A stretch of 64,000 nucleotides of DNA from Fomitopsis serialis (GCF_022376445.1 NW_025955030.1:62001-126000), one strand, 5' to 3'; counted from the first letter of the stretch, positions 12,067-24,269 are shown. Translations and numbers: made by a program. Notes: generated by a model not told the origin, from the sequence alone.

Positions 12067-12805
12067 TTCACGCACGATTCGCTGCGAGTCTGCATTCAAC
12101 CGACGTCCAGGGATGTGCTTCCGGGACTCACCTTCATTCCGATTCGCCAGATGTCTTGCCTATATTCGTGCTTGCGGAGTACTCCCAAATCAAAGCGGCA
12201 TAGTTGCACGGCATCCCAGCAAACCCATCCAGCACCTAAGTCCCATCGTCATCGAACATTCGCATCCTAACACAAGACATACTGGCTTACACAATCATCT
12301 GCATAATTCTTAGACACTCGCAACTACCCAACATCCATCGAGTACACAGTCAATACTTTGACTGACCTCGTGCAGAGGCCGGTCGAAGCCTTGACGGTGC
12401 ACTCGTATGTACATTGTACTCGACCTGATATCGGCATATCTAGCTGCGTGATATATAGAAGAACTATGTAACTGCCGTACCGTGTATTATTGATATTCAT
12501 TCTGAACATATCATGCACACATACATTGATTCGATGTCGTCAACGTAAAATGCACTACACAGTCACAGCAGTGAGTGCTTGAGTGCTTGAGTAACCTGTA
12601 CATGAGTAAGTTGTTTCTTGACCGCTGCTTCACGCCACAGAACCACGTGAGGCTCGCGCGAAGTGGAACGGCCCGAGTGTCCGCCAACTAACTTCAACGC
12701 AGACCACATCCTGGTGAGGGAGTCCCCCGTATCCCAGAGTGCCAGAGATCCATCTCTTGTACACACCGAGAGGAGGTAACGCCCAGCTGGCAGACAGTTT
12801 AAACG
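12067..12805. other. Intergenic, no supported gene
   Basis: AT-richer spacer holding the presumed 3' end of the repeat protein gene and the promoter of the kinase gene. I see no RNA gene or repeat. Confidence 0.5.
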
Positions 12806-13657
12806 ATGGATCAGCAAGCAATCCAGCTCGGGGACCACATCCTACAACGTCTATGCGCGTGAGCTACAAGCCCACTTCTCGCATCCGGAAGCGCAGCTCA
12901 TCCGAGCTCGTACAGCACAGCCTCTACGGAACGCATACTCATAGGCCTCGCGGGCGTGCCTGCCTCGGGGAAGTCGACTCTCGCGCAACTCATCGTCGAC
13001 CATGTCAACAAGACGACCCGGCGCGAACACGCTGGAGTGGACCATCGCGACATCGCGGTGCTGATCGGCCTGGACGGGTGGCACCTCTCGCGCGCGCAAC
13101 TCGACGCGATGCCGGACCCGAAGCTCGCGAGGGATCGCCGTGGAGCCCATTGGACGTTCGATGGCGAGGCGTATGTAGACTTCGTGCGTGCGCTCCGGAA
13201 GCCGCATACCGATCCAGCGTCCGCTGTTGGGGAGTCCGACGCGGTTTACGCACCTTCGTTTGACCATGCTGTCAAGGACCCTATGCCCCGCGCTGTCGCT
13301 GTCCACCCGTACCACCGCGTCGTGCTGATCGAGGGCTTGTATGGGTTCCTCGGCGTCCCTCCATGGCGAGAAGCGGCGGAGATGCTGGACGAAAGGTGGT
13401 GGTTGGAGGTAAGTGAGGAGGAGGCGGAACAGAGACTGGTAGCGAGGCATGTGCGTAGCGGGGTTGCAAAGGACCTTGAGGAGGCTATATGGAGGTCAAG
13501 GGAGAATGACGCACCCAGTGAGTCCCTAGCGCGAAGATCGCATTCGTGGTATCGAATTTGTGACACTCTGGTAGATGGCAGGTTCATCAAGAAGAATCTT
13601 TTGGAGCCCACACGAACCATACAGAGTGTAGAGGACCCTGTGCATGCGAGCGTATGA
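12806..13657 (+). CDS. P-loop kinase of the uridine kinase/PRK family, YFH7-like
   Basis: Exons 12806-12858, 12916-13517 and 13575-13657 sum to 738 nt, giving 245 residues. The short first exon encodes MDQQAIQLGDHILQRL; the second opens with the Walker A loop GLAGVPASGKST near residue 30. LIGLDGWHLSRAQLDAMPDP and WTFDGEAYVDFV match the substrate-side blocks of this kinase family, IEGLYGF follows the strand-end acidic motif, and the C terminus has ENDAPNGRFI and TRTIQSVEDP after splicing. Length and architecture fit yeast Yfh7 and fission yeast uridine-kinase-like proteins; the true substrate is not known, so 'uridine kinase' should be read as a family name. Expected to be cytosolic. It is convergent with APC11, about 330 bp apart. 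Confidence 0.82.
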
Positions 13658-13988
13658 AGGCCTCGAGCGGACCGACTCCGCGCTACAATGACAGGAGGGT
13701 AGCGAATGCTTGCTGCGAGGAGCATAGATGGCAGTCCATGTGAAGGCGCTAATGACGTTTCGAGCTGTACCGTCACCATTGGGTCGAACTGGCTGATACG
13801 GGATCCAGAGTGTGTTGCAAGCAGGCACATAGAATACAAGCACCAAGGACGGCAGGTATACACGGGGGAGTGGTATCGATACAAAACTGTGTACTTTTGA
13901 AAGCGCAGTGTCACCTCGGAGCATTGGCGTTCGCTTTGCGTTCGGCGGTGACTACAATTGAAGTCAGTAAAAGACATCATACCCGTGA
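13658..13988. other. Convergent 3' spacer
   Basis: The 331 bp between the kinase stop and the APC11 stop presumably hold both 3' UTRs. An open frame on the minus strand crosses this region but is only the antisense extension of the kinase exon. Confidence 0.5.
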
Positions 13989-14322
13989 CTAGCGAAGCGT
14001 ACCCCATGGTCGTCTGTCCATTGGACACTGTTGTTTGGATGCAGATGTTGATATCCATTGCAGTAGGCAATGCATGTGGAAGACGTGGCTGCATTCTCCC
14101 CAGACTACGAGTGCTTTGGTCAGCGAGGTGGGGAGAGTAGACGAGGGGTGACATACTCAGCGGACAGTCATCGCCAGGCATCTTGCAAGATGGACAGCAT
14201 CCCTCGTACGGAACGCGACAGATACCGCACACGTCGCCCTCGCCGTCGTCATCCATGTCGGAGGCACCCGTGTCCCACCGCCACTGCGCGATAGCGTGCC
14301 AGTTCTTGACGTGCACCTTCAT
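13989..14322 (-). CDS. APC11: Anaphase-promoting complex RING-H2 subunit APC11
   Basis: Exons 14322-14157 and 14104-13989 with one 52-nt GT-AG intron encode 93 residues. The start MKVHVKNWHAIAQWRWD is family-typical. The RING-H2 ligands are visible in order: VCGICRV, CCPSCKMPGDDCPL, then ECSHVFHMHCLLQW and QQCPMDRRPW after the intron. APC11 is the catalytic RING subunit that works with the cullin-like APC2 and an E2 enzyme to ubiquitinate cyclin B and securin in the nucleus and cytoplasm. The length matches that of fungal and animal orthologs. A longer in-frame start at 14358 exists, but the conserved start at 14322 is preferred. No defect is seen. Confidence 0.95.
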
Positions 14323-14635
14323 AGCGTGTAGAGTGGCGGCAGAGGCAAGCAAGCACACAGGACTTCAGTGTACTGGATTCCGAGGCTGCTGTGGACGGGC
14401 TACACGCGGGGTGATTGAAGACAGGTCAAGGGGAATGTTTGTGCTTATGTACGCGTCACCCGCGTCCGAAACTGGGGCGCGTTGGTCACGGGACTGCAAT
14501 AGACGCGTCCCACCCGGGCCACACTGAGCGCAGTGTCCGCAGGAGGCGATGGGCAGCACTTTGTTCGTTTCCATCACGCATCCGTCTAGTCATACATTTA
14601 TTTCTTGGTTAGCTGCGTTTACAGTTCTCCCAACC
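14323..14635. promoter_or_regulatory. Divergent promoter region, APC11 / glycosidase
   Basis: About 310 bp separate the two divergent start codons, so the two genes likely share a promoter region. I see no clear TATA box. The ATG at 14549 in frame with the glycosidase gene would extend that protein by 29 residues, including a hydrophobic stretch. Confidence 0.4.
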
Positions 14636-17600
14636 ATGGCCCTCTCGTCTGCCGACGCTCACGGCCGGATGCTCAAACGAGCAGACCCCTCGACCATCCA
14701 GAATAAATTCATGGTTGGGTATCAGGGATGGTTCACCTGCCCTGGCGATGGCCCACCTCTGGATCCCCACCATCATGGCTGGCTGCACTGGTTCAACTAC
14801 CCCATCCCCGACGGAGGTCGTCCCAACACTGACCTCTGGCCGGATCTCTCAGAGTACTCTCCGTCCGAGCTGTACCCAGCCCCTGGCGTCAAGTATCCTT
14901 CCGGCGAGCAGGCCTTCCTCTTTTCCTCACGGCATCCAAAGACCGTCGAGCGCCATTTTCACTGGATGGCGCAGCATGGCGTAGACGGTGCTTTCCTGCA
15001 GCGCTTTGCGGGTCAGACCGATCTCGAGGCGGGAAATGAGGCCATTCGAAACCAACGCGACGAAGTGGGAGACCGCGTCAGAGAGGCTGCCGAGAAAGCG
15101 GGTCGGGTCTTCGCAATCATGCAGGTGTCCTGCACCCTTGCGTCCAGCGCGAAACCTAATAGCCCCACAGGTACGACGTCTCGGGCGTGGCGCCTGAGCG
15201 CATACAGCGGGTGATTGAGCATGACTGGATGCACCTCATTCACGACAAGGGTGTCCTTGACAGCCCGAACTATCTCAGGGAACACGGCAAGGCCGTCGTG
15301 ACCTTTTGGGGCTTCGGATTCGCGGACTCGCGCCACGATCCCGCTGTCGTTCGAGCCATCACGAAGTTCGTTCGAGAGAACACACCGGGCGGTGCATACA
15401 TTATGGCGGGGACGCCTGCCCACTGGCGAACATCAGTGAGTGACGCGGATCCAAACCCCGACTTCGTGAACGTTTGGCTGGATGAGTTCGACGCCATCTC
15501 CCCGTGGACAATCGGGCGGTATCACAACGAGGAGTCTGCGGACTGGTTCGAGAAGGAGAAGATTGCCGGCGACGTCCAGTTGATCAATGAGAGAAACCAG
15601 CGCTGGGAGCAGACTCAAGTCGGGCGCAAAGTCGACTACATTCCTGTAGTCTTCCCAGGTGGTTCTGTGCGTACCTCGTCGACAGAGACTGTCTACGAAG
15701 AACTTGACCTTCCGTATGACAGGGCCACAATCTTTCCGAAGGCAAGTGGGGATGGAACGATGCCCCGCGCCAGGGTGGGCGGTTCCTGTGGAGGCAACTG
15801 TACAATATCCGCCGTCATGGCGTCCGCATTGCCTACGGAGCTATGTGGGATGAGTGAGTGACATATGCTCTCCCGTGGAATAGCGCTGAGTCTATTGTCA
15901 GATACGACGAAGGGACTGCATACCTTCCCGTTGTGTCCCACAAAAGCCAGCTGCCTACCCTTAGCACGCACAAATTCATGGCGCTTGATGAAGATGGATA
16001 CGATCTACCTCCAGATTGGTGAGTCGAGAACCATCTTTTCATTGTGTCTGTGATCGCCGCTGACGGCGTTTACGCAGGTACATGCGGATATCTGGCTTCG
16101 CCGCCGAGGGTCTGCGAGGGGAACGGATCATCCACGATACCTTCCCTCAGAAGGAGCTGCAGGACTATTGGTCCACGCACCCCCAGTTCGAGGACAAGCG
16201 CGGAGATCCGATGGCCTCTGGTAGCCATTCGTATTCTGGCTTTGATCCGGGCAAGACGGACGTCGTGGACGATCTTCCCCCTCCTCCGCCATACACCCTG
16301 GAGGATGAGAGCGCTGGCACTGGCACTTCAGCGACGTCTTCTCAGCCCTCAGTCTCCCGCCATGCGAGCGCGGGTCCGCCGCTGCCCCCGAAATCGACTA
16401 GACCGCATGATGTGCCTGGCGACCTTTCTCTGTCAAGAGCGGCGTCTGTGGGGTCCTCATCGACCTCATCACGACCAGAAGGACCTCCTGTCAACTCAAG
16501 GTCCCGACCCCAGGCCGTGCCACCTCCTGTGCCGAGTGACGCGAGACGCCCGGTGTCCGCGCACTCCATCGATGCGCTCGCCAATCAGTTCGACAGACAG
16601 TCCTCGATACATGGACCTCATGCACCACGTCCTGCACCGCCGCCAGGGCATCCTGCCCACCCGCCGGTGCCACATCCGCACGGACCTTCTCCATCGTCGC
16701 CGTCAGCATATGCGCCGTCCTGGGCGCCCCCAAGTCCTCCACCGCCTGGAGGATGGTCACAGGCTCCGTGGCCTCCTCCTCAATGGGGTGTAGGGCCTCC
16801 CCCTCCTCAACCCCACGGCCCGCCAAGCGGATGGTCCTACCCTGGCGAGGCGTATCGGGATCAGCATGCCTATGGATACGAACAACCCCCGGGACCAGGC
16901 TACGGTACGCCGAATGCGCCCCCGCCTCTCAAGCCTCGACCAAGCGTTTCCTCGCATTCATCGGGCAAGCCTTCGGTGTCGGAAGAAGGTAGTGATTTCC
17001 CTATGCCATTCCGGCCGCCGTCGCCATACAGACCCTCTGGAGGCTTCCCACTTGGTCCTGCTCATGCTTCTTTTCCAGTCCCCGATGCTAGCCCGCCGCA
17101 CAGCTTCGCGCAGCCCCAAGCGCACGCACCTTATGGGAGCTATCCGCAAGGACCAGGTACGTCTTCCCCAGGCCGCCGCTAGTGGAGCTCGAACGCATCC
17201 TAAGCTGAACTTCTTTGTGTGTCTTGTCCAGTATATTACCCTAGTTATGCCGTAGGCCATTCCCGTGAGTAGTCTTCTGGTCAGTCGGGCGAGTGAGAGA
17301 CGCGGCGTACTGACGTGATCGGTCCGCTTTAGCTCCTCCGCACTTCCCATCGCCTCCTCCTGGCTCACCTGGACAGCCCGCGCTGGCATATGGTGGGCCG
17401 CCTCCCCCACGTCCGGCGCCACCGGGCTCGTATCCGTCTGCGGGCGGCTCGTCATTGTCCACGCGACCGTCCATATCATCGAACCCTATCGCGTATGCGA
17501 AGACCAAGGTCAGCGAAGGCGAGGGGCATCTGCAGCATCTGACACAAGGTCAGTCGATCGATTGCATTTCCGGTGTATCTGCGACCCTGACGATGTCTGC

Positions 17601-17661
17601 ATCTTTGGGACATACGATGCCGGCAGCCGGATCGAAGCTGTGGAACAAGTACGCGCGATAA
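14636..17661 (+). CDS. GH71/GH99-like glycosidase fused to a long proline-rich tail
   Basis: Seven exons: 14636-15120, 15171-15666, 15723-15853, 15902-16018, 16078-17156, 17232-17264 and 17333-17661; the sum is 2,670 nt, 889 residues. Residues from about 20 to 470 form a GH71/GH99-like domain: MVGYQGWFTCPGDG, TDLWPDLSEY, GVDGAFLQRF, VFAIMYDVSG, HGKAVVTFWGFGF, VVFPGGSGHNLS, KWGWNDAPRQGGRFLWRQ and YGAMWDEYDEGTAYLP. The tail of some 400 residues is rich in Pro, Ser and Gly and has a PPxY-type motif (PPPPPYTLED), PPLPPKSTR and many PPHP-like runs. The chosen start (CCAACCATGG) gives no signal peptide. The first intron must be GC-AG to keep the conserved reading. The last exon may hide another intron, which would change only the final residues. 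Substrate unknown. Confidence 0.75.
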
Positions 17662-18198
17662 CGATCCTACCTATTCCTTGCTTCATTTATGTAGACAACA
17701 TCCGTGTATCGATGGACCATGTAGCCCTAGTACCAAATTCTCGTTTTGCAATTGGGTGGTCTGACACAGCGTGGATTGAGTGGGTATAACGCGCTGCGTG
17801 TGTGCATCGCGTGTTCTATCGCATTGTGCATGGAGTTCTCTGGATTCTGCGCAGCGAACAGACGAATAGTATTGAATAGATCGGGAGCAGTGATGAGTCG
17901 GACAAATTCGAATCACCCAAACGGTCCAACTCGGTATATAGTACCTACATAAATGAATGCAATAGTGTCACTGATGAACGTATGCCAGGGCATTAGATAT
18001 ACTCATGAATCCCAGCACATACGGTGGTACAACGCGATCCTTATAGACGTTACTTGAGACACGCTGGCACGTAAGTAAATACCGGCCGATATTAGGTTCT
18101 ACAGAGGAGATGCTGCAACAGCCCAGTCAGTTCAAGCGGCATCGAGAGCCGCGGTACGACTCACCCATAGATTTCGCGTGTATGCAACGCAGCGAATG
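17662..18198. other. Convergent spacer, no gene seen
   Basis: AT-rich spacer between the convergent glycosidase and C2H2 genes. Short open frames on both strands have no supporting features. Confidence 0.5.
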
Positions 18199-19605
18199 CT
18201 AAAATATCAACAGCCTCCCGCTACTGGCCACACTGCCGCCGGCGTCCATCAGCCCGGGGCCGGGCAGCCTGCCCATCCAGCCGCGAGGATGATACGGAGT
18301 GTCGTGGACGTCCGGGTTGTACGAGTCGCGCTCCTCGAGCACCTTCCCGTTGGAGTCGACGAACGGGCGCACAGAGGGGAGGGGGACGGGCGTCGCTTTG
18401 TTCGTGAGCGTGAGGTCGTAGAGTTTCAGGGAGTCGGGCACCCAGCGCATGGGCGATTTCTTCCGCCGTGGACGTCTCTCCTTCCGAGAGACTTCGCCAG
18501 CCTGGTCGTCTGGGCCGCCTTCCATCGGCGGAGCAGCTTTGCGTTTGCGACCTCGTGTTTGCTCTGAGGGAGCGCTTATCACTTGGAGGGCGATAGCGGA
18601 GGTCGACGCGGAGGATGGGCCTGCCGCCTCGGTTGCGAGTTCAACTGGGGCAGCTACTTCTGCATAAGTAGTTCCCTCTGCCGCCGAAGACCCGGGCACC
18701 GCGGCTTGCGCTGACGCTCCTTGATTCACCGGTCGCTGCGCGCATTTCTTGGCGTGTCTGTTCAAGTTGGACTGGACACCGAACCGACGACCGCATGTGT
18801 CACATGCAAAAGCTGAGGCGAGGATCGTCAGCCACAACTCAGTTCTAACGACGCAGAGTTGGAGGGACAAGATTACCCCACCTTTGTGCCCCGTGTGCAC
18901 CAGGAGGTGCTGCGCGCGAGCCACGTTCTATTTCAAGCACTGGTGATGTTGACCAGACTGAACAACTCACCTTCCGTAACGTTGACGGCCTAGCAGTGAT
19001 GGAAAGATTATGAACAGCTCTCTACATATGAAAGCAAGGATCTACCTGTCGAAGCTTTTGTGGCACATCCAACATGGATGCATCTTCTTCTCACTGCTCT
19101 TCGACCTGTCAGCGGCCTCATCTTGAGACGGAGGTGTAGTCGTGCGTTCGTTTCGCACATCCTGCTCTCCTGGTGAAACAGCTTCCTCTATGGAGGGGGG
19201 GCGACTGTAAGCCAGCGCAGGTGTTGCGGAGGGTTGTGCGAGTGGATGTTCGATAGCCATCGTGGGGATATTGCGTTCTCTCCCTGCTCTCGCATCCCGA
19301 CTTTTAACTGGCGACGTCAACACCACATTGCGAGAGGGTGGTGTCTCGAGAGGGCCTGGTGGAAAGGCCGTGACTGAACGAGTATACGGATGGCTGACCG
19401 CGGAATACATCGATCCGGTGGCGTCGCTGCAGGAGGTAGGGTCGCTGAATTGCAGTGTCGCATGTGCGCCGGTGGACGATCCCATTGAGAAGAAGACAGG
19501 CGTTCCGTAAGCATTCCAGGAATGGTATTGGCCATCCTGTAGAGGCAGTGGCGCTGCTGGCGCCATCCAGGGAGGCCAGTGCGGCGCCGGATGGTGAGAC
19601 TGCAT
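18199..19605 (-). CDS. Two-finger C2H2 zinc-finger transcription factor
   Basis: Exons 19605-19046, 18989-18971, 18909-18882 and 18812-18199 sum to 1,221 nt, 406 residues, with no internal stop. The finger pair is assembled from all four exons: CWMCHKSFDRPSTLRKHLLVHTGHK broken over three introns (C-x2-C...H-x3-H) and CDTCGRRFGVQSNLNRHAKKC. Two inner exons are only 19 and 28 nt. The N-terminal 180 residues are Pro/Ser/Thr-rich with Trp and Tyr, as expected for an activation region. The C-terminal part has a basic cluster (RKERRPRRKKS) likely to direct nuclear import and a conserved-looking RWVPDSLKLYDLTLT block. Domain order resembles fungal regulators with paired fingers after a disordered region. 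Target genes cannot be inferred. Confidence 0.85.
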
Positions 19606-21433
19606 CCCTGTGGCCTCCGACTGCAGGACGAGAGAGGCGCGATCGCACGCCGGCCTGGCGATATATATGAGAGTGGAGCATCAGGCGTGCACGTCTGATG
19701 ACACATACGTACAAACTCGACATCGCGCCGGTCTGCGACTGCCACCGGACCAGGAACCTCAATCAGTCCAAGCGCGAGGGACGCACCTGCCATCCAGCCA
19801 CACAACTCGATCTTCCGCGACGAGCTCTGCCCCCTCCTACACTTCGAAGCTCGCTGTTCCTCCGTTCGCGCGTTCATATCAGATTGCGAAGACCCGCGAT
19901 CTGCTCCCACACCCTCGGCGCCTCGCCTGGTCAAGGTTTGCCGACCAGGCCATCCCGGCTCCGCCGCACACGCATGGCCCTCAACGGGAATGCGCACACC
20001 TCTGCACTTGCAGCTGGCGGCAATGCCTCAAACGTCAACTTGCACGCCTCTGCGCAACGTCCGGGGATCCGCCGTGGCGCACTCCCGGTATGGGAGCCTA
20101 CGACTCGGAGAGCGCGCTGTGCTAAGGAGCACGCAGGTTGCTATCGGTGCCTTGCCCACGCCGCACAACGTCCTATTTCCGGGTGGATGTATGAGTGAGC
20201 GTCCGCGGGATGCCGCCAGACCGCCTTCGAAAGCACACTTATCAGCACGTTGATCAACGACCGTGCTTCCCTTGCAGAGAGAACCCGACAGGTCTGAGCA
20301 CTGTATCGCACGCATAGGGGATAGGGCTTACCACCATCGACCGTGTCCGGCACTCATATCTCGGACCTCGAAGGAGATCTGACCCGGTCCTGTCAGGGGT
20401 TCAGCGCACCGGCGGTCCTACGCCCATATGAACTGCACTCCATCATTGCCCTAGCTGGGCAGCATCCCCTACCACACCATCGCGTGCCGCTAGTACACGA
20501 CCACGCTGCATGCCTGAGCTCCGAAGCTGCGCGAAGAGGTTGCACAGCATTCTCGGGCTGCATGGCGTTGGCACGGTGAACAACGATCGTCGAGACTTAA
20601 TCCAGACCTGATGATCACCCGAATAGTAGCCTGTCGTGGCTCTTCCAACACGCGAGTAGACGCAAAATTGATCGTGCTTGTGACTCGAATTGAATGTGGC
20701 GCTTTCAAGCCGGCGAGCTAAGAGGAATGGCGGCACGGCAACCAAGAAGTCAGCATTGGGGTCCGATGAGACGTACTGTGAACTCTGCCAATGATTGCCA
20801 TCAGCGATGCTAGCGAGCTCACGTCTGGGTCGGAATGCATGCGGAAGGCGAGACCACTTCTGCAGTATGCCCTGATTCTGGGAAGAGCCTGACAGTGCGC
20901 AGAGTAGTGTCGATGAGATTACTGGGCAGTCGCCTCGCCTAGTCGGGGTGATCATCCTGTCAAAGCATGAGCATAGACTCGCCAAATGCCAACACGCAGT
21001 CAAGCAGCTAGGCATTCATACTGGCATGACAGTCCACCGTTATGTGAAAAGTAGAGCACGCGCATATAGTACATGCCCACCTAGCCGCAACTGCGAGTTC
21101 ATGCTATAGTACGTACCATGATTAACGCGCTTCAGACGGTCACAACTGTGAGCATGTTGTCGTTAAATCCCGTCATCAACAGATTTGCTGTCGTCATGTT
21201 CATCGAACGCATCAAAGTCGGTGTTATAGGGTGAAATGACATGGGTTGTGTAGAGGAGTCGGTCATTGGCATCAAGCGTCTACCGAACTTGGTGTATCGC
21301 GAGCCCACGTGACGTGTACCCCGTTTCGCGTTCGCGGCGTCGCGGGTCCTCGCCACACTTGCCTTCCCTTCAGCTTCAGACGCTCACTATCTTGTATACC
21401 TGGACTATTGCTCTGTCGGAATAGCATCACAAT
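19606..21433. other. Long intergenic region, no supported gene
   Basis: 1.8 kb between the divergent C2H2 and RSC-like genes. The longest open frame (190 codons, minus strand, 21,015-20,443) has no recognised motif. The size fits an extended promoter for the regulator gene. No tRNA or clear repeat seen. Confidence 0.45.
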
Positions 21434-24269
21434 ATGCCCCTGTCGGCCGCGTTGAAACATGACATTGAAGAAGTCATAACGGCACTTCTGAATGCAATGA
21501 GTTCCCGCAACAAACGACGACTAGCGGACATGTTTATGGATCTTCCGGACAGGACAGCCTGGGCTGAGTACTATGAGGTATGTGCTAGTCGCTGCGTCTT
21601 GTGGTCAGCGCGTCATCAGTAACCGGCACTCTAGATCATACCACAGCCCCGCTGTATCAAAGGCATTCAAAACAACCTAGCAAAGAATAAGTACAGGGAT
21701 CCGCTAGACGTCTTCACAGACCTGGACCTCGTCTTCATGAATGCACTCTACTACAACGAAGACGGAAGTCAGATTGCGAAGGATGCCAAGACTTTGAAAG
21801 TCGGTCTGCTTGCCGTCTGCCAATCTTTCACAGCTCTCACGCCTACCGCACACAGGCTATGCTCGAGACAGAATGGAAACGACGATCAGGTCTCCCAACA
21901 CCCCGCGCGTCTCCGCCCGCTTCTTCAGCACAGAAGACTCACGCAGCAGCTGCGGCCTCCAAGGTGCTCAGCAACCGCCCACGACCAAGGCTACGGCGCG
22001 ACCAACCGTGGTCCACCCCCACAGCCGCCGCGGCCACGCCTGCCCCTTCGACGCAAGGGAAAGCTGCTTCGCGCGCCAAAAGCCTAGAACGGCACTCTTC
22101 ACCTGACATGGACGTTGACATTGGGGGGACTCCGGAACCGGAGGGCCCCTCACACGATGGGACCAGAGACGCGGAGCTGATGACATTGTGAGACAGTGAG
22201 AAGGGCTTACCGAGATGGGAGGGCTTCGGCGACATGGGATGGATGACTGAGGTTGATCCGGTGAGTAGCCACGGAATGTACAGAACAAGTGACGCTAAGG
22301 TTGTGGCAGAGTCGCCATATCGATATTGTGCAAGCCGTTTCTGGTCATCAGGATGCTAGGCGAGTAACCATACACACATGATGTCATCAATGAGCGTGAA
22401 CAGTATGTTGTCAGCGGTGTACGCCTTGCTGCAAGCTTGGAAGCAATTCCTGAAGAAGTTGCGGGGTTGCCTTTCAACGTATGTATTGCTCCTACCGCAC
22501 ATCACCTCTTCTTGACTCGCATGATTACAGTTCCCGCTGTCGCTCTCTTTGATTGAGGTGAGTAACCATGATGCGACTACTAAGACGCAACCGCCAATTC
22601 TTCGACTGATAGAGTAGAGTACGGAGCAAGCAATATGCATCGTCGAAGGCATTTGACAAGGAGATGTCAGAGCTTTTCACTATGGGCCGTCGCATATATG
22701 AACCCGGTAGCGCAGAGTACGGACATATCCTCATTCTCCAGGTGAGTACCCAGGAAGTACGCTTTTCATCGTCGGTTGACCATTCCAACTGCAGAGGCTC
22801 TACCAAGCGTTGGCATCCTCGAACCCTCCATCGGGTCCTCCGTACACCACGACGACCAACTTTGCATCAGTGCGCGCCGGCCCAGGAACAGCGAAGCCTC
22901 TCCACACGAGCGCGGAGACGGAAGGCATCTTTGGCGTAACGACGTACCGCGTCTCCACCAAAGATAGAGAATTCGTCAATGAGGTGCATTTCAAGGGGTG
23001 GACTGTCCGTCTAGCCGATTGGTTGCACATGAGCAACCCGGATGACCCTAGTAGGCCCATTGTAGGCCAGGTCTTCCGCTGTTATGTCTGGGACGCTGCG
23101 TATGTCGTATTGAACATGCATCGTCGTTTTTGAGCTGGACTGAAACTTGGTATAGCAGTGGCAGGAAGGGACAGCCGGGTGTCACGGTCTGCTGGTATTA
23201 TCGGCCCGAACAAGTAGGTTAGTTTTTCGTACACAGCTTGCTCACGTTGTCTGCTAGACATTTCATCCTGCGCACCGCCAATTCTGGGAGGGCGAAGTCT
23301 TCAAAACAAGTACGTGGGCATCCGTGTATGTGCGGAAGGCTATGTTGACAACATCTTAGGTCATTTCGCTGACCATCCACTGGAGGACATTATCGAGAAG
23401 ATCGCCGTCCAATTCACTGCGCGACACATCCGAGGTCGTCCACGTCCCCCCTACTGGAATCTGGGCTGGCCTCTCTACGTGTGTGATTCGCGTACAACGA
23501 TCGCGAACGCATCTTCGTCAAGATCAAGAACTGGAACTCGTGCGTTCCGGAGGAAGTCCGGAAGAGCACCGAGTTCATGCCGATATATCCCTTCGAACGG
23601 TCTGTCTTCCCTAGAAGGTTCAATAGCCCCTTCCTCACCGGGCGAGTCAAGGGCCCGGGTGGTATTGCTGAGGCTGTAGAGAAAGCGGAGGGCGAGCGGA
23701 TCGAGGGCGGCGGCACTGGAAGGAAGCGTCCGAAGCGCAGCGCTGGGGCGACGTCAACACCAAGTCGCACGGAACAGACGGATCGCGCGGGTCCTAGCAA
23801 GGGGCTCTTCGTCGCAACGCCTGTCGCCCCATCAGGGCCGTCGACATCTACATACCAATATCCACAAAGCGCGCAAAATCCACGAGATCCGTCCACCCAA
23901 GAGACCACCGACAGGTCGATCCTCACATCGGTTGGGCTCAGCTCTTGGGCGGGAACGTTTGACGGAGAAGCTTCCTTCGGAAACAGGTGAGTGTCGTGTA
24001 GTAAACTGCTGCTCGCATTGACCGACACCGTGATGCAGCTAAACACTTCGATCGCGATCCGGATACGAATGAAGTACTCTGGTTCGCGGCGCCACCCGTT
24101 GATAGAGCCCACACGAAGCCACCTCAACATAGTTAGCGTATCTCACTTCCTTGCAAAGAAACGCAAGAACTCACACGACGACGGGCGGGCCATGGATGTG
24201 GACGACGCAACGTCGGAAGAGTCACCTCAGAAAAGGTTCAGAGTGCAGCCGACCGTAACTGAGACCTAG
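21434..24269 (+). CDS. RSC1/RSC2-like chromatin remodeller subunit: bromodomains plus BAH (frameshifted)
   Basis: The first bromodomain (MDLPDRTAWAEYYEIIPQP...FMNALYYNEDGS) comes from exons 21434-21577 and 21635-21799. A Ser/Ala/Pro linker starts at 21856; the second bromodomain spans 22310-22741 and onward (IDIVQAVSGHQDASG, LPFNFPLSLSLIESRVRSKQY, ILILQRLYQAL). The BAH domain follows (FKGWTVRLADWLHMSNPDDP, GQPGVTVCWYYRPEQTFHP, FADHPLEDIIEKIAVQFTARHI, then KNWNSCVPEEVRK) and an acidic tail ends KRFRVQPTVTET. RSC-type subunits of this kind help the remodeller bind acetylated nucleosomes. One intron (22360-22414) is GC-AG. The frame breaks near 22,180-22,200 (TGA at 22189), near 23,491 (CGTAC where CGTTAC is expected), near the 24,000 exon junction and near 24,130-24,150. 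Either assembly errors or a pseudogene; the pattern seen in its neighbours favours errors. Confidence 0.8.

Noticed and set aside
13246..14358. 370-codon minus-strand frame as one gene
   Set aside because: Only its first part is real (APC11 exon 1). The remainder runs through the APC11 intron and then antisense to the kinase exon; the spliced APC11 model explains the conserved residues.
20443..21015. 190-codon minus-strand frame as a gene
   Set aside because: No motif, no intron structure and no supporting neighbour; kept only as part of the long intergenic region.
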